Shown here in pieces: positions 12,170-25,920 of a DNA stretch of 64,000 bases. The notes below the pieces were generated by a model, which worked only from the letters and a program-made list of their open reading frames with translations, was not told where the DNA came from and searched no databases. How positions within the stretch are numbered: the first letter of the stretch is position 1; each line of letters opens with the position of its first letter. The position numbers and the translations under genes are program-made. This stretch comes from Sanderia malayensis (Eukaryota; Cnidaria; Scyphozoa; Semaeostomeae; Pelagiidae), in contig RQOL01000876.1 in assembly GCA_013076295.1 (NCBI GenBank), forward strand, positions 3,534,001-3,598,000. Direction: 5' to 3'.

Positions 12170-15100
12170 TTACAGCTGGAAAGATTCAACGTAACTTTGA
12201 GATGGAACAAAATATTTTGGTGCAGTTCTGAGTGTTAGCAGCTTACTATTAGCAAATGGTTCATAAAGTAATTCATCTAGGAGGTTTGGAAACGGGTTAA
12301 GAGTCAGTGTGTTCAGGTGCATGATTAGTCCACGTGCTAAATTATCTTGTTTTGATTGGCTGATGGGCGGCAAACGTAAATCTGCAAAGATGAACAACAT
12401 GAAGAGATGTGTGAAAGAGTTTTAAAGCTCTTCTCTTCCACGAAAAAATATAATTCAATAGTGGCTTATAGCAGAAGGTAACCACAAGCAAAAACCAGTA
12501 AAGCAGGTCAAACTAGTTGAATTAATTAAGAGAATCTCGTTGCTGCTTGATATGCAAAACTGCAATTTCAGCGAGCTCCCTTGTTGCCAAATGTTTGCAT
12601 AATCATAATAAATGGGGCGTTTAGACAAAATACTATGCAAGAATGAATAAAGACACTTGAACATTGAAAAAGATAAATAACATAAAGATTACTTTCTTGC
12701 ACTTACCATAAGCCAGTGAAGTTTCCCTTTCTGGGTGGCAACAACTTTTATGAGTCTCTCCCAACCTTGCAAGACTCTTATACCTGGAGAGAAATCAAAC
12801 AGAAATAAAACACCCACAAAACAACACAATCATATAATATATGATCACTCTGGGTCATAGGGTCATGGGATACATGGCATTGGAGGCCCATCACCCAAGA
12901 AAGCAGAATGACAAACGTGTGGGAGGACGACACGCATGCCTACCCGTCGATTTTGGGCAGAATAAGAACGGTGTTTCTCAATCTTTCAGATTTGACTGCT
13001 TCTTCGCTAGGAGCAACAATCGCATTCCTTGCTCTTTCCAATTCCTGTTGAAATTCCATTTCGCAGAAGTAGTTTATTGCATCGATTTCTGTGGCATTCT
13101 TTGCTGCATCGCTCACAAAATCATTGGGCATAAACGATACTGTAACACAAAAGAACAAGCACTCAAAATCATATTATTAAAAACGTGATTGTAAAGAGCC
13201 CGTTTTCCCAAAATAATCTGCAATGAATCTACTTCTTAGGAATCACTTAATGTCCCTATATCTTTGCAGAGAGGAAGACGGATGGTCCTGCTTCAAAGGC
13301 AACTTTATTGATTGGCCATGGATTGAAAATTCGAGGAGAAAAAGCAGGGATTAGTATCTTTCTTGTTTACAAAAAACGTGTTGCTCACTTTTCTTTGAAT
13401 CAGCCTGTTTATCCTATAATCAATAAAGAAATCATTAATTATCAAGATATAATATAAAAAATCTGTCGATTTATAACGCGTAATAATAATAATAATAAAG
13501 TAGATTTATAACGAATGTATTGGAAGTTAAATGCACCTTGATATACAAGTTATGAACCGCAGAAAAAGTATCTTTGAAAAATAGAGGATAGAAAATATTT
13601 CAAAATACTGAACCTTTTGTCCATCCCCTTTTCTTAATATGCTTTTCACATCTGTCTTCGGATCCTTAGTACCCCTGTCGAAGATAGTTGCAGTGAGAAT
13701 AAATATTCAACTTCGGGTTTTAATAGTTCGGCAGCGCTGAGAAAACTGCAAAGATAGCTTGACTACCTAACAACATTTCCTTTCTTGGCTCTGTATATCT
13801 TCCCAGCCAGTGAAGAAATATGCTGGCGAAATTGCTCCATCCAATGGCGAAGCCAGGCTTTACACTGCTCCTTAATCGCCGATTTAATCTGCGTTTTATC
13901 GAAAATGCCCTGCAAAAAGAAGTCATTTTATCAGTATCAAATAGAGCTCGCATCAGCAATTTATAAATGGCAATCAATGCACACTTGTGTAGTGTATGTG
14001 TGCTAACAGCAACTTACGTATGTTGAAAAAGTATCCAGCTCCCTTTTGAAATAATTCCGATGATCATGCAGCCCGATATCCTGTAGTGTCTGCAATGCAT
14101 GAAGCCTGATCTCGACGTCTGAAGTTATAAACTGAGTCATCAGTTCAACAATCAGTTGACTATTGATCAGACCCAGAGAGTTCAGTAATGTTAGACATGT
14201 CTTCGTGTACAATTTGTGATTATCTGCATCCTCTGGTTTACATTCAAATGGCAGATTCAACTGGGCAAGAATCGAACTTTGAATTCTCAGCAATGTCTCG
14301 TCATCGAACGTAGTTTGCCTAAGCAGCATCATTATTGCCTGAAAGGTATCGGGTCAGTTGGCATCAATATAAATACATCCACCAGGTATGCAATACAAAT
14401 GTACATAAATAGGCATTTTAAACATAATCATATTATTATAAAAGATTTCAAAATACTCGCGCCTTCAGGGAAGCGAGCGTAGCGAGCGCTCCCGTCTAGT
14501 ATATATATAATGTGTGTGTGTAGACTCAGACAAAGAAGATCTGATTCTCCTACCGCGCATATCTGTATTTTGATCTCGTGGTCTTGTTCCTTCCTCAAGA
14601 ATTCCAGCATTAATAGCAAGAAGCTAACCATCGACCAAGGCTTTGGAAACAGCTACAAATTAACACCAAATAATGACAAAGCAAACCGAATAATGATTTC
14701 CCAGAACACACTTCTAGTTTTAATAATAATTAAGCATGAAATGAATACAGAGCTTGAGCCTGCCCTGGTATCAAAGCCAAAATAATGCTTCCTCTGATTT
14801 GACTCACCTCTGGTAATGCATTAGGAAAGCATTTTTCAAACCACTTTTGTCCTTTAAATTGGAGAATGAATGACGGTAGAGGTGTTTTGGGTCTTGGGGG
14901 CGGTGTAGGCTCTCGTGGGGGCGTCGGGGTTCTGTAAAGCAATCATCATCAGTAAAAATCATACTATTTAAAGCTGCTATGCAATAAGAAATAAACGGCA
15001 TAGAATATACAACGTCATACCGTTTTACGATTGGTCTTGTTATTAACTTTTCAATTGGCTTAACCGGTTTGATAACCCTTGGTTTCTCTTTATTATCTGA

Positions 15101-18100
15101 TTCGGGGGCTGCTTCTGGGGTCGGCGATCTCGGTGGGGTGGGTGGAGGGGTTGAAATATCAATCTCTGTCTCGACACTAACAGTTGGCGACATGGAAGTA
15201 TCCTGCAACTGTTGGAGAACTTTCGATTTCACTTTTTCAACTGGTTTCGGTTCTTCGTGAGCAGGCTTTTCAATCTCTACATGTGTCGGTTTTCTGCGCT
15301 TCTGTGTAGGTTCAAAACAAAAAGTGTTAGTCAATGTCATACAGAGACGTACACAGTAGTATCCAAACACAACATATACAATAATTTATGCATGTAATAC
15401 ACGTAATGCTATGCTACACACCCTTCTGTTAAATGCCTCTAGCTCATCCATTTGCTGCTGTGTAAGCTCCACTGGCTTCCACCTCTCCTCCTCCACAGTT
15501 TCCTCACGTTTCAACTCTTTATACAACGCAACGACAATGGAATTAGGTAAATAGCCGTCGGGTGCTATTGGCAATGTACTTCTCTCCTTTTTTCTTGAAC
15601 TCGGTGGTAAGTTATCTTTCGAGTCCAATTCATCCGTGATCTGTCTGTTCAGATTACGAAGGGCTTGCTTGCTAGAAGGAAAATCTTCGGCTGCAGAAAC
15701 ATCGATGACTTTCCTTTCATCAGAAGAATCCCCCGGTTCCATTTCATCGCTACTCGAGCCGTCGGTAGAGTCCGAGCTTGATTTCGTCCGGGCTAATCGC
15801 TTACCAGGTCTTCCCGGAGCAGACAGCACACGACGCATAGGACACTTATCTGCGACCACATGTAATTCCGGATGAAGCCCAACACTCAAAGGTCGTTCGG
15901 TCTCCTTCTTCCACAACGAATAAGCTGTTTCGGACAATATAGAATCCGACCTTTTCTTTCTTGCTTTACTATTTAATTCATCTTTGATCTCCTGCTTCAA
16001 CTTGTCGATATTCAGAGCCTGTTTGGCAGAAATGGAGAAAAACCCTGTATTGCCTCGTTCCGGTGTGTAATGGTCTCGTTCTTCTGTAGGAGTATAGTCG
16101 GGCTCCTGGTCCATATCTGCCTTGTTTGGTATTGGAGGTAGCACAGGGTTTCTATAGAAAATATTCAAGTACTTCTGCCAGGCCTCTTCTCTAACTGACT
16201 GCGAAGGAATTGGCTTCTTTTTTGCTTCTAATTCACCATCTCGAATCTTAATTAAGTCGTCGTCACGCTTTTTTAAAATAGAGAGCCCCTATGAACAAAG
16301 AAAATGAACTTGTATTCAACTAAAGATAGTGAATAAATGGGCGGAATAAAATACCAGCACCTCCTGGGAAATTACTCTATCATTAAACTTATCAACAAAA
16401 CGTATGAGCTTGTCGAGGGGTGAGTGGAGAGTCAAAGAGACTCGATTTGATAGATGTTGAGCTAATGCTGTAACGATAATGATGATGATAATAATAAACT
16501 TCTTATTTACAATTGGCATACAATTGTAAATAAGAATTGGCATACAACCACTAACGGCTCGTGCTCTTAAGAAGAATAAGCTATGACTGTGAATTAGAAA
16601 GGCATTGTATAATTTTTTACCATTTCTTTCCTATTTTCTTCCTCCATTCTCTCCTCCAATTCATCTTCTGGAATCGTGTCAACAAATTTGGCGACAATAA
16701 ACGCCGAGCTTCTGGCCTTCTGCAGCCGATGTTTCTGATCATCGTCAAGATGTTTGAGTGTCGAGTTATCAACTTGGATCATTGGAAGACCGGGTGGGTC
16801 AATGAATTGCATTAAAACCATACGTCGTTTCAGCTCGTCCGGAAGATCTGCAGCACAGAGCAAGAATAGAATTAGCTTTCGAGTCAGATTCGCTAAACTT
16901 GTGTGCTTAATTGCAATATTAAAAAATATAATAAAAACCCGCATATCAGAACCTTACATAAGAGCCCTTAGACTAGAATTTTTGCTCAAAACAATGGAAG
17001 AAACAATAGCCTGTGGTGTTTGAACAACAGGCTGGATTTCCAAATCTGTAGATTCATATATGAGGGTATTTACTGCAATTACATACATTTATTATATGGT
17101 ATTCTGTGTATGTGTTCGCCAATGCCAACCAGAAGATCTCCTCTTTGAGTTGAGAAACACAAACTGTTTGGTCGTGAATTCAATTGAATAACCCTGAAAC
17201 AGAAAATCGAGAATCATTACATCCGCTGATCATGGAATCACTTAATCATTGAATCAGTTAATCATGAAATGCAAGAATTGTTTGCTGTTCTTAAAATTAC
17301 CTGATAAGTCTGTTATTTTCACTCCATAATTTAATGACTCCATCGACACTGGAAGATGCAAATAAGTTGTGTTTTGGACACGAACATATCGATACAATCT
17401 TGTCAATGTGGTCATCGTCAATACCATGCTCTACTCTCACTGAAAAAACAAAAAAACACAACATAATCAAAACAGACTAGGCCATCCATTTGGAATAAGA
17501 TTGGCATTCTCAAGATGATCAATTGAAATAGATAAAAGCAAGGAAGATCTTTGCACGAGTGAATCAACATACCTGGTTCTGATTCTGTCGTTTTGTACAT
17601 CGTGATATTATACGTGGCAGTAGAAACATCTTGAAATGCCACGCACAATCGATGCCTGCTAAATACCAAGTGTGTTGCGGGCTCGCTGTTCATTATATAC
17701 ATCAAAGGGGCAAGAGAGTCCTCGGCAAAAGGAAACACTCTCCATATACGAACGGTTTTATCTAAAAGTTAAAGAAAACGAGTTGTGCCTTAAAAAACAC
17801 AATAATTGGTAGATAGCTCTTGAACTTGACGTGAATTTATGTAATTAATGAGTGAATCTTGTTCTGCAGTCTGTACAGTTCACAAGTAAAAAAATATCCA
17901 GCATTACGCATCAACAAATGCCCTATGAATGTTTCCACCATAAATATAAGTATGAATACTGTTTTGCTTTACCTGTGCTGCAAGAAGCCAACTGGTTTAA
18001 TACGGAGCTACATGCTAACGCAACTACGGCGCCCCTGTGAGCCTGTTGAAGAAAACCAAGCCTTTACATGAAGTATCACATGATTCAATTCCACCCAATT

Positions 18101-21100
18101 TGCCTGTAATCTTAACCCAGACGTAAGCCCTTCGTCAAGCAAGATAAAGCTCGTCACTACGAAAGTGTCCGTGCATTACCTCTATGTTAAACGTGGTCTG
18201 TCCTCTATTCTTTGCTCCTCGCCATTTAATAGCAGCCAGAGATCCATCTTTGAAGCCCCCAAACAAAATAATTCGATCGTTCTTAAGGTTATTCTCATCG
18301 GATTCTTTCGTGTTCTCATATGCGTGTTGATACTTTTGTTCGATGATGAGATCCTGCCACCGATCTCCCACCAAATCATCCTGGAAAAATATCAGAAAAA
18401 GAGATGAGATAATTGTTTGCATAAGATTCACAGTTATTCACAATGTCAATATTGATTTTCATTTCATAAATGTACAAAATAGGTTGCTACTAACACACCT
18501 CAATTGCATTTTCAAAGAGGCAAAGAACCTCACAACTGCTTGAAGCTGTAGATCGATAACATACATTATATTATGCAAAGCTAAACAAGGCAAGGAGAAT
18601 TTGGGAAAAGATTACATGCGTGTGTATATACAAATGTAGAAAGGAAAGTTATGCAGATATTTGATGAAGGTGAATAACAACAAATTTACTGCTGATTTTT
18701 TCCATTGGCCATGTTTCTTGGATCGTACAAGGATTTGTAGCAGTGGAGCATTTTACTATTGAACCATCTCTCAGCAGAACGAACAAAATCTCTGCAACAA
18801 CAAAAAAATTAGTTGGCATTAAATTAGTAGGACGCATCAACGGATATTGTAATAAGCGTACAAGAATGAGTATGATCATAGAATCATGCGATGTTGCAGT
18901 GTACCTTCGGTGATAGCAAAAACAGCATCCAAAATCCGTATCCACATTGGAGACATCATCACCGTTACAACATTGCCGTCTTTCGGGCATGTTATTCTGA
19001 TGCAAGCATCCTCGCATATACTGTACGTTAGCATGGGCATCTGGAAAATTCAACAGTGAGCATAGATTAGGCGAGGATTTAAAGAAATTAATATAAAAGA
19101 CTGAATGTCTGTAAACGTGTTAGCCAAAAATGCAAGGAAATGACAGCGTAGAGAACATTTTTTACCATTTTTACTCGCAATTTCCCCGTAGGTAACAACC
19201 TGGCCCACATAGGGAAGGGATAACGGCCCTTTTTGGGCCCCCCACCGCCGATTTCTCAATCCCCAATGAAAATTCCTTAAAAATGGAAGCATACCCTTGG
19301 GTGCGACGTGCTTTTCAGAACCTTGGCTTTGCTTCTGAAAAATAAAACCAAGTAAAGAATGATTAGAAGCGTGAAAAGGTGAAAAGGGGAGTCACATAAC
19401 ACCTCGTAATGAATGACTTTTCGACTTACCCTATCACTGTAAATATCGAATAGACAGTGTTGATTTTCCAGAACGTCAATGAATCGTCAGTGAAACTGTA
19501 AAACGAATCTTCGCCAAACTTCTTGCACATTCCTTTGACAGCATGGCCAGTGTTAATACAGTCGATCTCCTCACTTGTATCAATATTCCACAGTCTCATT
19601 GTGCCGTCATCTGAACCTGATACGAACAGCGGGCTCTTCTGATAGGCTGACAGAGAATTGACCACGCTTGTGTGACCAATGAAAACAGACTTCAAGTTCC
19701 AAGACTCGTCCCATACCTTTATGGAACCATCTATGGCGCATGTGATCAAAACCTATGGTGATTGAGAGGTCGATTCTTAGCTCAAATTTTGAGTAAGTGT
19801 TGCGTGGAGAACACAATGATATTATCCATGCATACTAGATCAGTCATACTATCAATGGCTCGGCTAGATTTCCACAGTTTACAAATTTATTAAAAGCGTG
19901 GATTACTAGAGAAATTTCTAAGCAACAATGGTCTTTTCACGTAACATAACAAATCGATTCAGGAAAATAAGTATCTGTCGTGAAATGTTAATGAAATTGG
20001 TTTTAAGCAAAATAACCAAAGCAAACCAGTAAAGATTATGAAAGATGGCGTGAAGCACATCTCACCTTGAATGGCTGATAGAAAAGTAAGTCAGTTATAT
20101 CTCTTCGATGAAGTTCAGCCATGTGAGCGATCAACTTTCCATCAGCCAAACGATAAACCAAGACATTATTTCTCACTGCCACAAACAGTCTCTGTAACTT
20201 ACTGGATGTCTGTTCCAAAATTAATGTTGTTATATCATCACCTTGGCCAAGCTTTTCCTGAAACAACGTTCATTTTGCAATAAATAACTGTGATGATTAT
20301 CATGATGATTGACAGGACAAAGAGCGTCAATTGCGTGCAGTTAAAACAAGAGATAGTGAACATGCAAAAGAAGTTTAATTAAGTGGTTGAATGAAACTTA
20401 CATTTATAGAGATCTTCGGAACAATTAGGGTGTTGTTCATGCGAAAATTCCACACCTAGAAGATAGCAATGGTGAACATCATGAAAGTTCTATTAAAGGG
20501 TTGAGGCTTGTTTAATTCTTGATGTTCCAGCAAGTAGTTTATCCGAGAAGAGGGGTTGATAGAGCTTTTACAGGTATTTGACAATTCACAAATACAGGTC
20601 AAATTGATCTCACACTGTAATAAACTCAAATTTACCATGATTGATCCAGGACTTGCAGATAAGACTTCATTCGTAAACTCATTGTACAGCATACTTAAAT
20701 AGAAAAGAAAAGAGCTATTAGTGAGCATAAAGCTTGAATTTTTAAGTCAAAAGGCTAAAATATGATGATACACATTTTTGAATGCCTGCACACAATGGTG
20801 TAAAAGCTAGGGGGGTCAAGGGCATGAACCCCCACTTTTCTGCTAATCATAAAGCATGCCCCCTTTATGTATAAAAGTGCCTCTTCTGAGAATAAAGATG
20901 TGCTATATGTCACACCTTTTTATTTTGTCTCCCTCCCACTTTATGGTGGGGAGGGGGGTCAAAAATCCCCCAGCTATTTTGTCCCCCCTGCATAAATCTG
21001 CAAAATACTTACCAGCTAAGGTTTCCTAAACTCGGAACAGAGTTTATTTTTTTGAAGTTTGATTTCATAATCTGAAACAAATGAGAATAATTGCTCCACT

Positions 21101-21995
21101 TGCTAATGTTTGGATAAATCTCAATGCAAATTTAAAACACTTTACGTAGTCTTGAATTTTTATTAAATTATTAATTTCTAGCATACCTTAATCTTATCAC
21201 GTTGATAAGTCAGAAAAAGCTTTGGTTTGGAAGCAAAAATAATGCAATTGATGTTTCCCTTTGGTGAATATTGCACTCCGTCTTTACTTCCATCTTTTAA
21301 AAATATCTCCGTGCTTCCGTTTTCATACAAAACAACATACTGTCCAGAAAATATGTTATGTGTCACTGATTTTATTGAGTTTGTTGTGATGAGCTGCGTT
21401 GCTTTATAAAAACCATGTTTGATTGTTTTTGTGGAATCAAAATCAACATTTTCAGCTGGTGTAGTTAATTTTCGAATAGCATTCCAATGCTTATTTTCAC
21501 TTTCATTACCTGCGTTGGTATCTCCTATTCTGTCTTGCATCTTGTGTTGCGGAGATTCTAAGTGTCTTAATTCGTCGGGTTGCACACTTATTACAAAAAT
21601 CACTGCAGCAGTAAGCTTGGCTTATAAAAATACAGCTCTTTGCAATGTGAGCAACGCTTCTTCAGTCTTCAGTGAATTGTTAACGTTAAAGCTATAATTT
21701 TGTCGCATTATCATCTCAAAGTTTACTAATCTATTAAAACTGTGGATTAATAGAGAAGTTTCCAAGCAACGATGGTCTTTTCGTGTAAAACATCGTCAGC
21801 CATGTTTAAAAATTCATGAGAAGCCTGGACCTACTAAGCTCAATAAATATTTTGATGTCACAGTTGACATGGAAACGTGCCAAATAATTCCTCCTACCTT
21901 TTCAAGCCGAAGTTAAACTCAACTCCTTCAAACAACAAGACCAGGGTAGGAGGAACAGAAAAAAGTAATTTTGAAAAACAAGATGTACACATCAT
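12170..21995 (-). CDS. large WD40-repeat protein, WDR97/WDR87-like (spliced)
   Basis: About 29 exons give a protein of roughly 1,500 residues. The N-terminal half is WD40 propeller sequence: exon 19430-19752 carries two clear repeats (VLITCAIDGSIKVWDESW; FVSGSDDGTMRLWNIDTSEE), and more lie at 20066-20257, 17973-18042, 17573-17761 and 17301-17439. The C-terminal half is charged and proline-rich (exons 15421-16288 and 14.8-15.3 kb, TPPPTPPRSPTP), followed by a helical HEAT-like segment (14003-14340) and a short tail ending at TAA 12170-12172. Architecture and a motif such as FKGQKWFEKCFPNALPE suggest the WDR97/WDR87 group, which is usually ciliary or testis-expressed. I cannot confirm the ortholog. 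The proposed start, ATG ATG at 21990-21995, opens a 98-nt exon that joins in phase to 21187-21586, but this start is inferred. Confidence 0.7.
16931..17076. repeat. MITE, CAGTAAA...CCCGC family, copy 1
   Basis: This element lies in an intron of the WD40 gene. It has degenerate ends (AAAAACCCGCATAT... and ...TATGAGGGTATTTACTG) and a core with GAAGAAACAATAGCCTGT. The same core occurs in four other places in this window. It ends about 10 bp from the exon at 17087-17193. Confidence 0.6.
20765..21000. repeat. probable short interspersed repeat with G/C runs
   Basis: An intron of the WD40 gene contains AGCTAGGGGGGTCAAGGG near one end, GGGGAGGGGGGTC in the middle and a C-run near the other end. This is the style of composition seen in the G-rich MITEs at 34 kb. 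Neither target duplication nor clear inverted termini could be seen, so the limits are approximate. Confidence 0.35.
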
Positions 21996-22023
21996 AAAAT
22001 AATTATAAAATAAAATGTCAAAT

Positions 22024-23527
22024 TTACAATAAATTATTATCAGTTATGTCTACTTTTTGCAAAAACTGCTTTTCGAATTGAGGTACAAGATCATAGTCTT
22101 CATAAACTTCAATACGTCTTCTTGGCTTTTCATCATTAACTTGAGTATTAGGTTGTGATTTATGCTTCAGTTTATCCTCTTGCCATTGCTGGAAGGACAT
22201 GACTTTTCCTTCAATCTTCTTGCCATGTTTAGTTTCCTTTTCCCACGGTTTCAATTTTTCCTCCTGTTGTTTCAGCAATCTGTCCAATAATTTTTGTTCC
22301 TTTCTAACGAGTTCTTTCTCCATCATCCAATCACTGTGAGACTTGAAAATGTGCTCTCCTCTCTTTGTCTTCTCACCAAAAAGATGTGTGTTTGTTTGTT
22401 GTTCATCGCGTCCTGGAGATCCAGCACCTACAAAAAAACAAAAACAATTTAACAAAACAACTTACAAAACTTGCCTTTTCTTGATTGTAGGAAATCTCTA
22501 GAAATTGAACAACATTCTTTTAACATCTCAACAATGATTGATACCAACCGTCAGCATCAAAACTTTCACCGTGTTGCTCGATATCTTCCTTCCTTCTCTC
22601 CGCCAACTCCTTCTGCAAACTTTGGAATGGCGGCTTCATTGACTTTGTCTTCGGAGCATTAATGGCTGTGCCAATAAACTCTCCCACTGGCAGCGTTTTG
22701 CACAAGTAAACCTGCTGATATTTGCCTTTCCTCCAAATCGGATAGCCAGAATCAAATTGCTGATGCATCATGACTTTGCTTGCTGTCACTTTATGATTGG
22801 CACTCTCAGCTCTCTTCTGCCATTGGAATAAGAAGAGCTTCTTTTCACTACCCCTGTTACCATAGTCATTCGCAACGGATGACGCTGTCTTGCCTGAATT
22901 GTCCATAATTTCAGTCGATGCTCCCTTTTCCAGAAGCAGATCTATGCACTTAGAGCTGTCGCTTGCAGCTGCAGCATGCAGCGCAGTCCTTCCTAACTTT
23001 GTCACTGCATTTGTGTCTGAACCTTCGTCAATCAGTCTGCCAACAAGATCTGTTTTCCCTCTGTGTGAAGCTATGAACAATGCAATGCTCAAGCGATATT
23101 TCATGTCATTCTCTTTCAATCTCAAAAGAGCTGGATCTATGTCAACTGGCCTGGCTACAGGTATAAAGTTCCTATTCAGAATTCCATCGATATCTCCGCT
23201 GCAAACATCTGAAACAAGTTTTTCCCACGTCCTCCAAATACGCAGCGTTAATGTCCCCGATGGTACAATATCATTTTTACGCAGGTCTGTGTGATCAAGA
23301 AGGTCTTCTTTGTCAAGGTACTGAAGTCTCTGTAAATTTGTTGGAATGCCAGCTACGAGTTCAAGCTTCTCCTTAATATCAATAATCTTTGTGCTCAGTT
23401 GAATGTCGGATAGGCAAAACTTTTCCCTTGTCAAAGGAACATTGACAAACAAGTTGCAAGATGATTGAACTTTTGACTTTATTGTTAATTTTTTGCGAGC
23501 TCCTGCACTTGGTTTCTTTTGTGGCAT
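22024..23527 (-). CDS. ANKUB1: ubiquitin-fold plus ankyrin protein, ANKUB1-like
   Basis: Two exons (22549-23527 and 22024-22427) join at a G|GT phase-1 junction to encode 460 residues. Residues about 25-98 resemble a ubiquitin-like fold (DIKEKLELVAGIPTNLQRLQY, like the ubiquitin core). Two or three ankyrin repeats follow at about 145-225 (GRTALHAAAASDSSKCIDLL). The C-terminal half is charged and helical (KEQKLLDRLLKQQEEKL). Ubl followed by ankyrin repeats is the layout of ANKUB1 and ANKRD60, whose function is poorly known. ANKRD60 is the main alternative. The ATG at 23527 is followed by an open frame of nearly 1 kb. The stop lies 28 bp from the proposed start of the WD40 gene on the same strand. 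Confidence 0.75.
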
Positions 23528-23928
23528 CTCCCAATAGCCAAAGGTACAAAAATATCCTAATTATCCGAGTAGTTTTCTGTCAATTTCAATTCCTGGGTTG
23601 GGTCATACATTAGGCCTTGCGAAACTAGGCTACAAATGAGCAGTGCAATGTCTTCATATTGTCAATAACTTTATCATACCAAGTAAAATCACAATTTCGA
23701 AAGCAATCAATATTTCGCAATTATCTCCTTGATTTGATAATATGTACACCACAGTATTTGAATCCGATAAAATATATTTGCACGTTTAAATTAAAAAGTC
23801 AAAATTCCAGCCTGCCCGTGACCACGCAAAATCACAAACTGGTTTCTATGCAAAGTGCAGATGCTCAAACCACGAATCCACAGGTAGTCCATAGCATAAT
23901 GTACATCATAGTAGCGAGTTGCTTTATT
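23528..23928. other. intergenic gap between TMEM170 and ANKUB1-like
   Basis: This 400-bp gap contains the TMEM170 3' UTR, with minus-strand AATAAA directly after the stop (near 23922-23927), and the upstream region of the ANKUB1-like gene. I see no other exon. Confidence 0.5.
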
Positions 23929-24732
23929 TTACAATGTCCCAAGTATTCGAGTAAATGATACAACAAAAAGGACAAGTGCTTGCCCACCACCCCAAAGAAA
24001 TGCAAAATAATTTTCCATGTGAATTTTTGCAGCCTGGTATATCCATGCAATTAAAGCACCTGGAGAAAAAATTTCAAATTAAAATCTATCTGCTCAGAAA
24101 CCTACTCCAACCATTGAATATGTCACAGTGGTTGGTATAGGTTCCATCTGTCCAGTCCAAATACATCTAGTTTACCACAAAGCCACCCCAGATTGCCAGA
24201 AGCATAAACAATTGCAAACAAAGATGTTTCTTTTTTGATAAAATACATAGCTCAGAAGAGAAAGATAATATGCAAAATTACTTGTTATAACTCCTCCTGT
24301 CAATGGATAGAGAAATCCAGTTACTGCAATGACGATAGGGATGTATCTCCCAGGCTTGTGTTTTCGAAGAGCTCTCAAAGCTATAAGTGATGCCAATCCA
24401 TGCATCAGAACTGTCGTTGCCAGGCAGTACAAGAAAATCTGATACCACATATCTGAAAATTCAGAAATTCAGAATCTGCAACTAGCTCTACGTTGCCTAA
24501 CAATGTAAATTCATGAATATGCAAATAAAATTATTGTAAACTTATTGTTGGTATACCCAAAAAATGGGCCTAGGCGTGTCTGAACATCAGCTGCTCGAAA
24601 TTTGAAGAGATGAAAAAAAATTTAAATGCTTTAAAACTTGTAAGTAAAAAGGAATGTAACCAAATAAATACAATTACCCTTAAATGTTACCAGTATCCCC
24701 AATGGGTCTCTTAACTTTAATTTTGAAGCCAT
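23929..24732 (-). CDS. TMEM170: TMEM170 family membrane protein (3 exons)
   Basis: Exons 24678-24732, 24282-24452 and 23929-24059 total 357 nt, coding for 118 residues. The sequence begins MASKLKLRDPLGILVTFKDM and then has three hydrophobic helices. Helix one contains MWYQIFLYCLATTVLMHG, helix two IPIVIAVTGFLYPLTGG, and the C-terminus ends SFTRILGTL. Helix pattern, the MWY start of the first helix and the R-I-L-x-T-L end match TMEM170A/B (132-144 residues in human). TMEM170A is linked to ER sheet formation and nuclear envelope shape, TMEM170B to Wnt signalling. I cannot say which paralog this corresponds to. It is divergent with the SANT gene on the right. Confidence 0.88.
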
Positions 24733-25398
24733 GTTTTGCAGCGAAAGAAGGAGGAGGTACCACATACAACTTTTGTCGAGGAAAATTAACTTAGAATATA
24801 AATATGGAATCCCTGTTGTTCTTAGCTGTTGCAGCATGCAGTTGTTTTCTTGCTAAAAAGTTGTTGTTGCTGTAATAAAACTGGTTGGCATACAAACCAA
24901 AGCATTATCCTCAGTAGATGTTGTTCAGCAATGGTTAGTAGCAATACAAAACATGTATATATACCACTGATCTATCAGAATATAGATCAGTGCTATCTAT
25001 AGGATCAGAATAACAGGACAATACGATTTGCTTGTTGGGATTGAATGTTATTAACAATTCCCCTGTTGTTGAAACCTTTTGTTCTGCAGCTGGTCCAATC
25101 AAGCGTGATCATAAAATAAAGATTTATTTATATATTTAATTCACACGCATCAATATTTTTAGTATGACAGTAAATCATGAAAAACTCAACGTAAACAAAC
25201 GTAGCAGAACAGAGTTGTTCAAATTTTAGGATTTACAATCGTGTAAACAAAACCGTGTTTGAACAAGTTTGGAAGCACGTGTTTTGGAAAGAGAAACCAC
25301 GACCTGCTGTGTGTTAAACTATATTCCCGTGACAATGGAATCAAACAAAAAGAAAAACGCATTATTGTTTGTGATTGACTGAAAACCAGAACACTGTT
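24733..25398. promoter_or_regulatory. shared upstream region of divergent TMEM170 and SANT genes
   Basis: TMEM170 (minus) and the SANT-domain gene (plus, apparent 5' exon near 25.4 kb) start from opposite sides of this gap of about 0.7 kb. No coding exon is visible. A 14-base palindromic stretch (CTGATCTATCAGAATATAGATCAG) sits near 24967-24990. Bidirectional promoter use is inferred from geometry only. Confidence 0.35.
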
Positions 25399-25460
25399 TG
25401 AGAATTGGGTCGAGCAACAAAACAAACGAACTGGGCAGACACAGACAACGGCGAAGATAA

Positions 25461-25920
25461 ATGAGACGGTAAGATCTTGTTGTTAAATTATAGACTGGTT
25501 AGGTATTTGAGAAATATCTGCAGTATAATAATCTTTAATTTTCAAGCTTCGGGTCGAAGAAATCCTGTTGAAAACATTTGGTTTCGAAGCTGGATGTTTT
25601 CTAAATTAAAACGCGTCACTTTCGAAGTCTATCAACACACATAATTAAAACAAAAGGAAACGAAAATATTGTGAAACTTGTTTGTTCAATTTTGCCCAGT
25701 TTCGCTGGACATTACTCATCTGCTAAACATGGCATTATAACGACAGTGCAGTGTCTCACAATCTTATCAATTTCTGATATCTGTTTCATATTTTTCAGAA
25801 CAACAACCAACCATTATGTCTGCAGGGCCTACACAAAATTCAGGCCATGTTGTTCCGGCAAAACCAGTCTCGACATATCTTTCCAGAGCACCGCTTCAAA
25901 CGGTTGAAAAACGTGTTTGG
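25461..25920 (+). promoter_or_regulatory. possible spliced upstream ORF overlapping the SANT start codon
   Basis: If the intron 25469-25798 is removed, ATGAGACG at the end of the 5' exon joins AACAACAACC. This opens a short reading frame of 38 codons (MRRTTTNHYVCRAYTKF...). It runs past the main ATG at 25816 in another frame and stops near 25913. Such an overlapping uORF would be expected to lower translation of the main frame. The splice junction is predicted, not observed. Confidence 0.4.
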
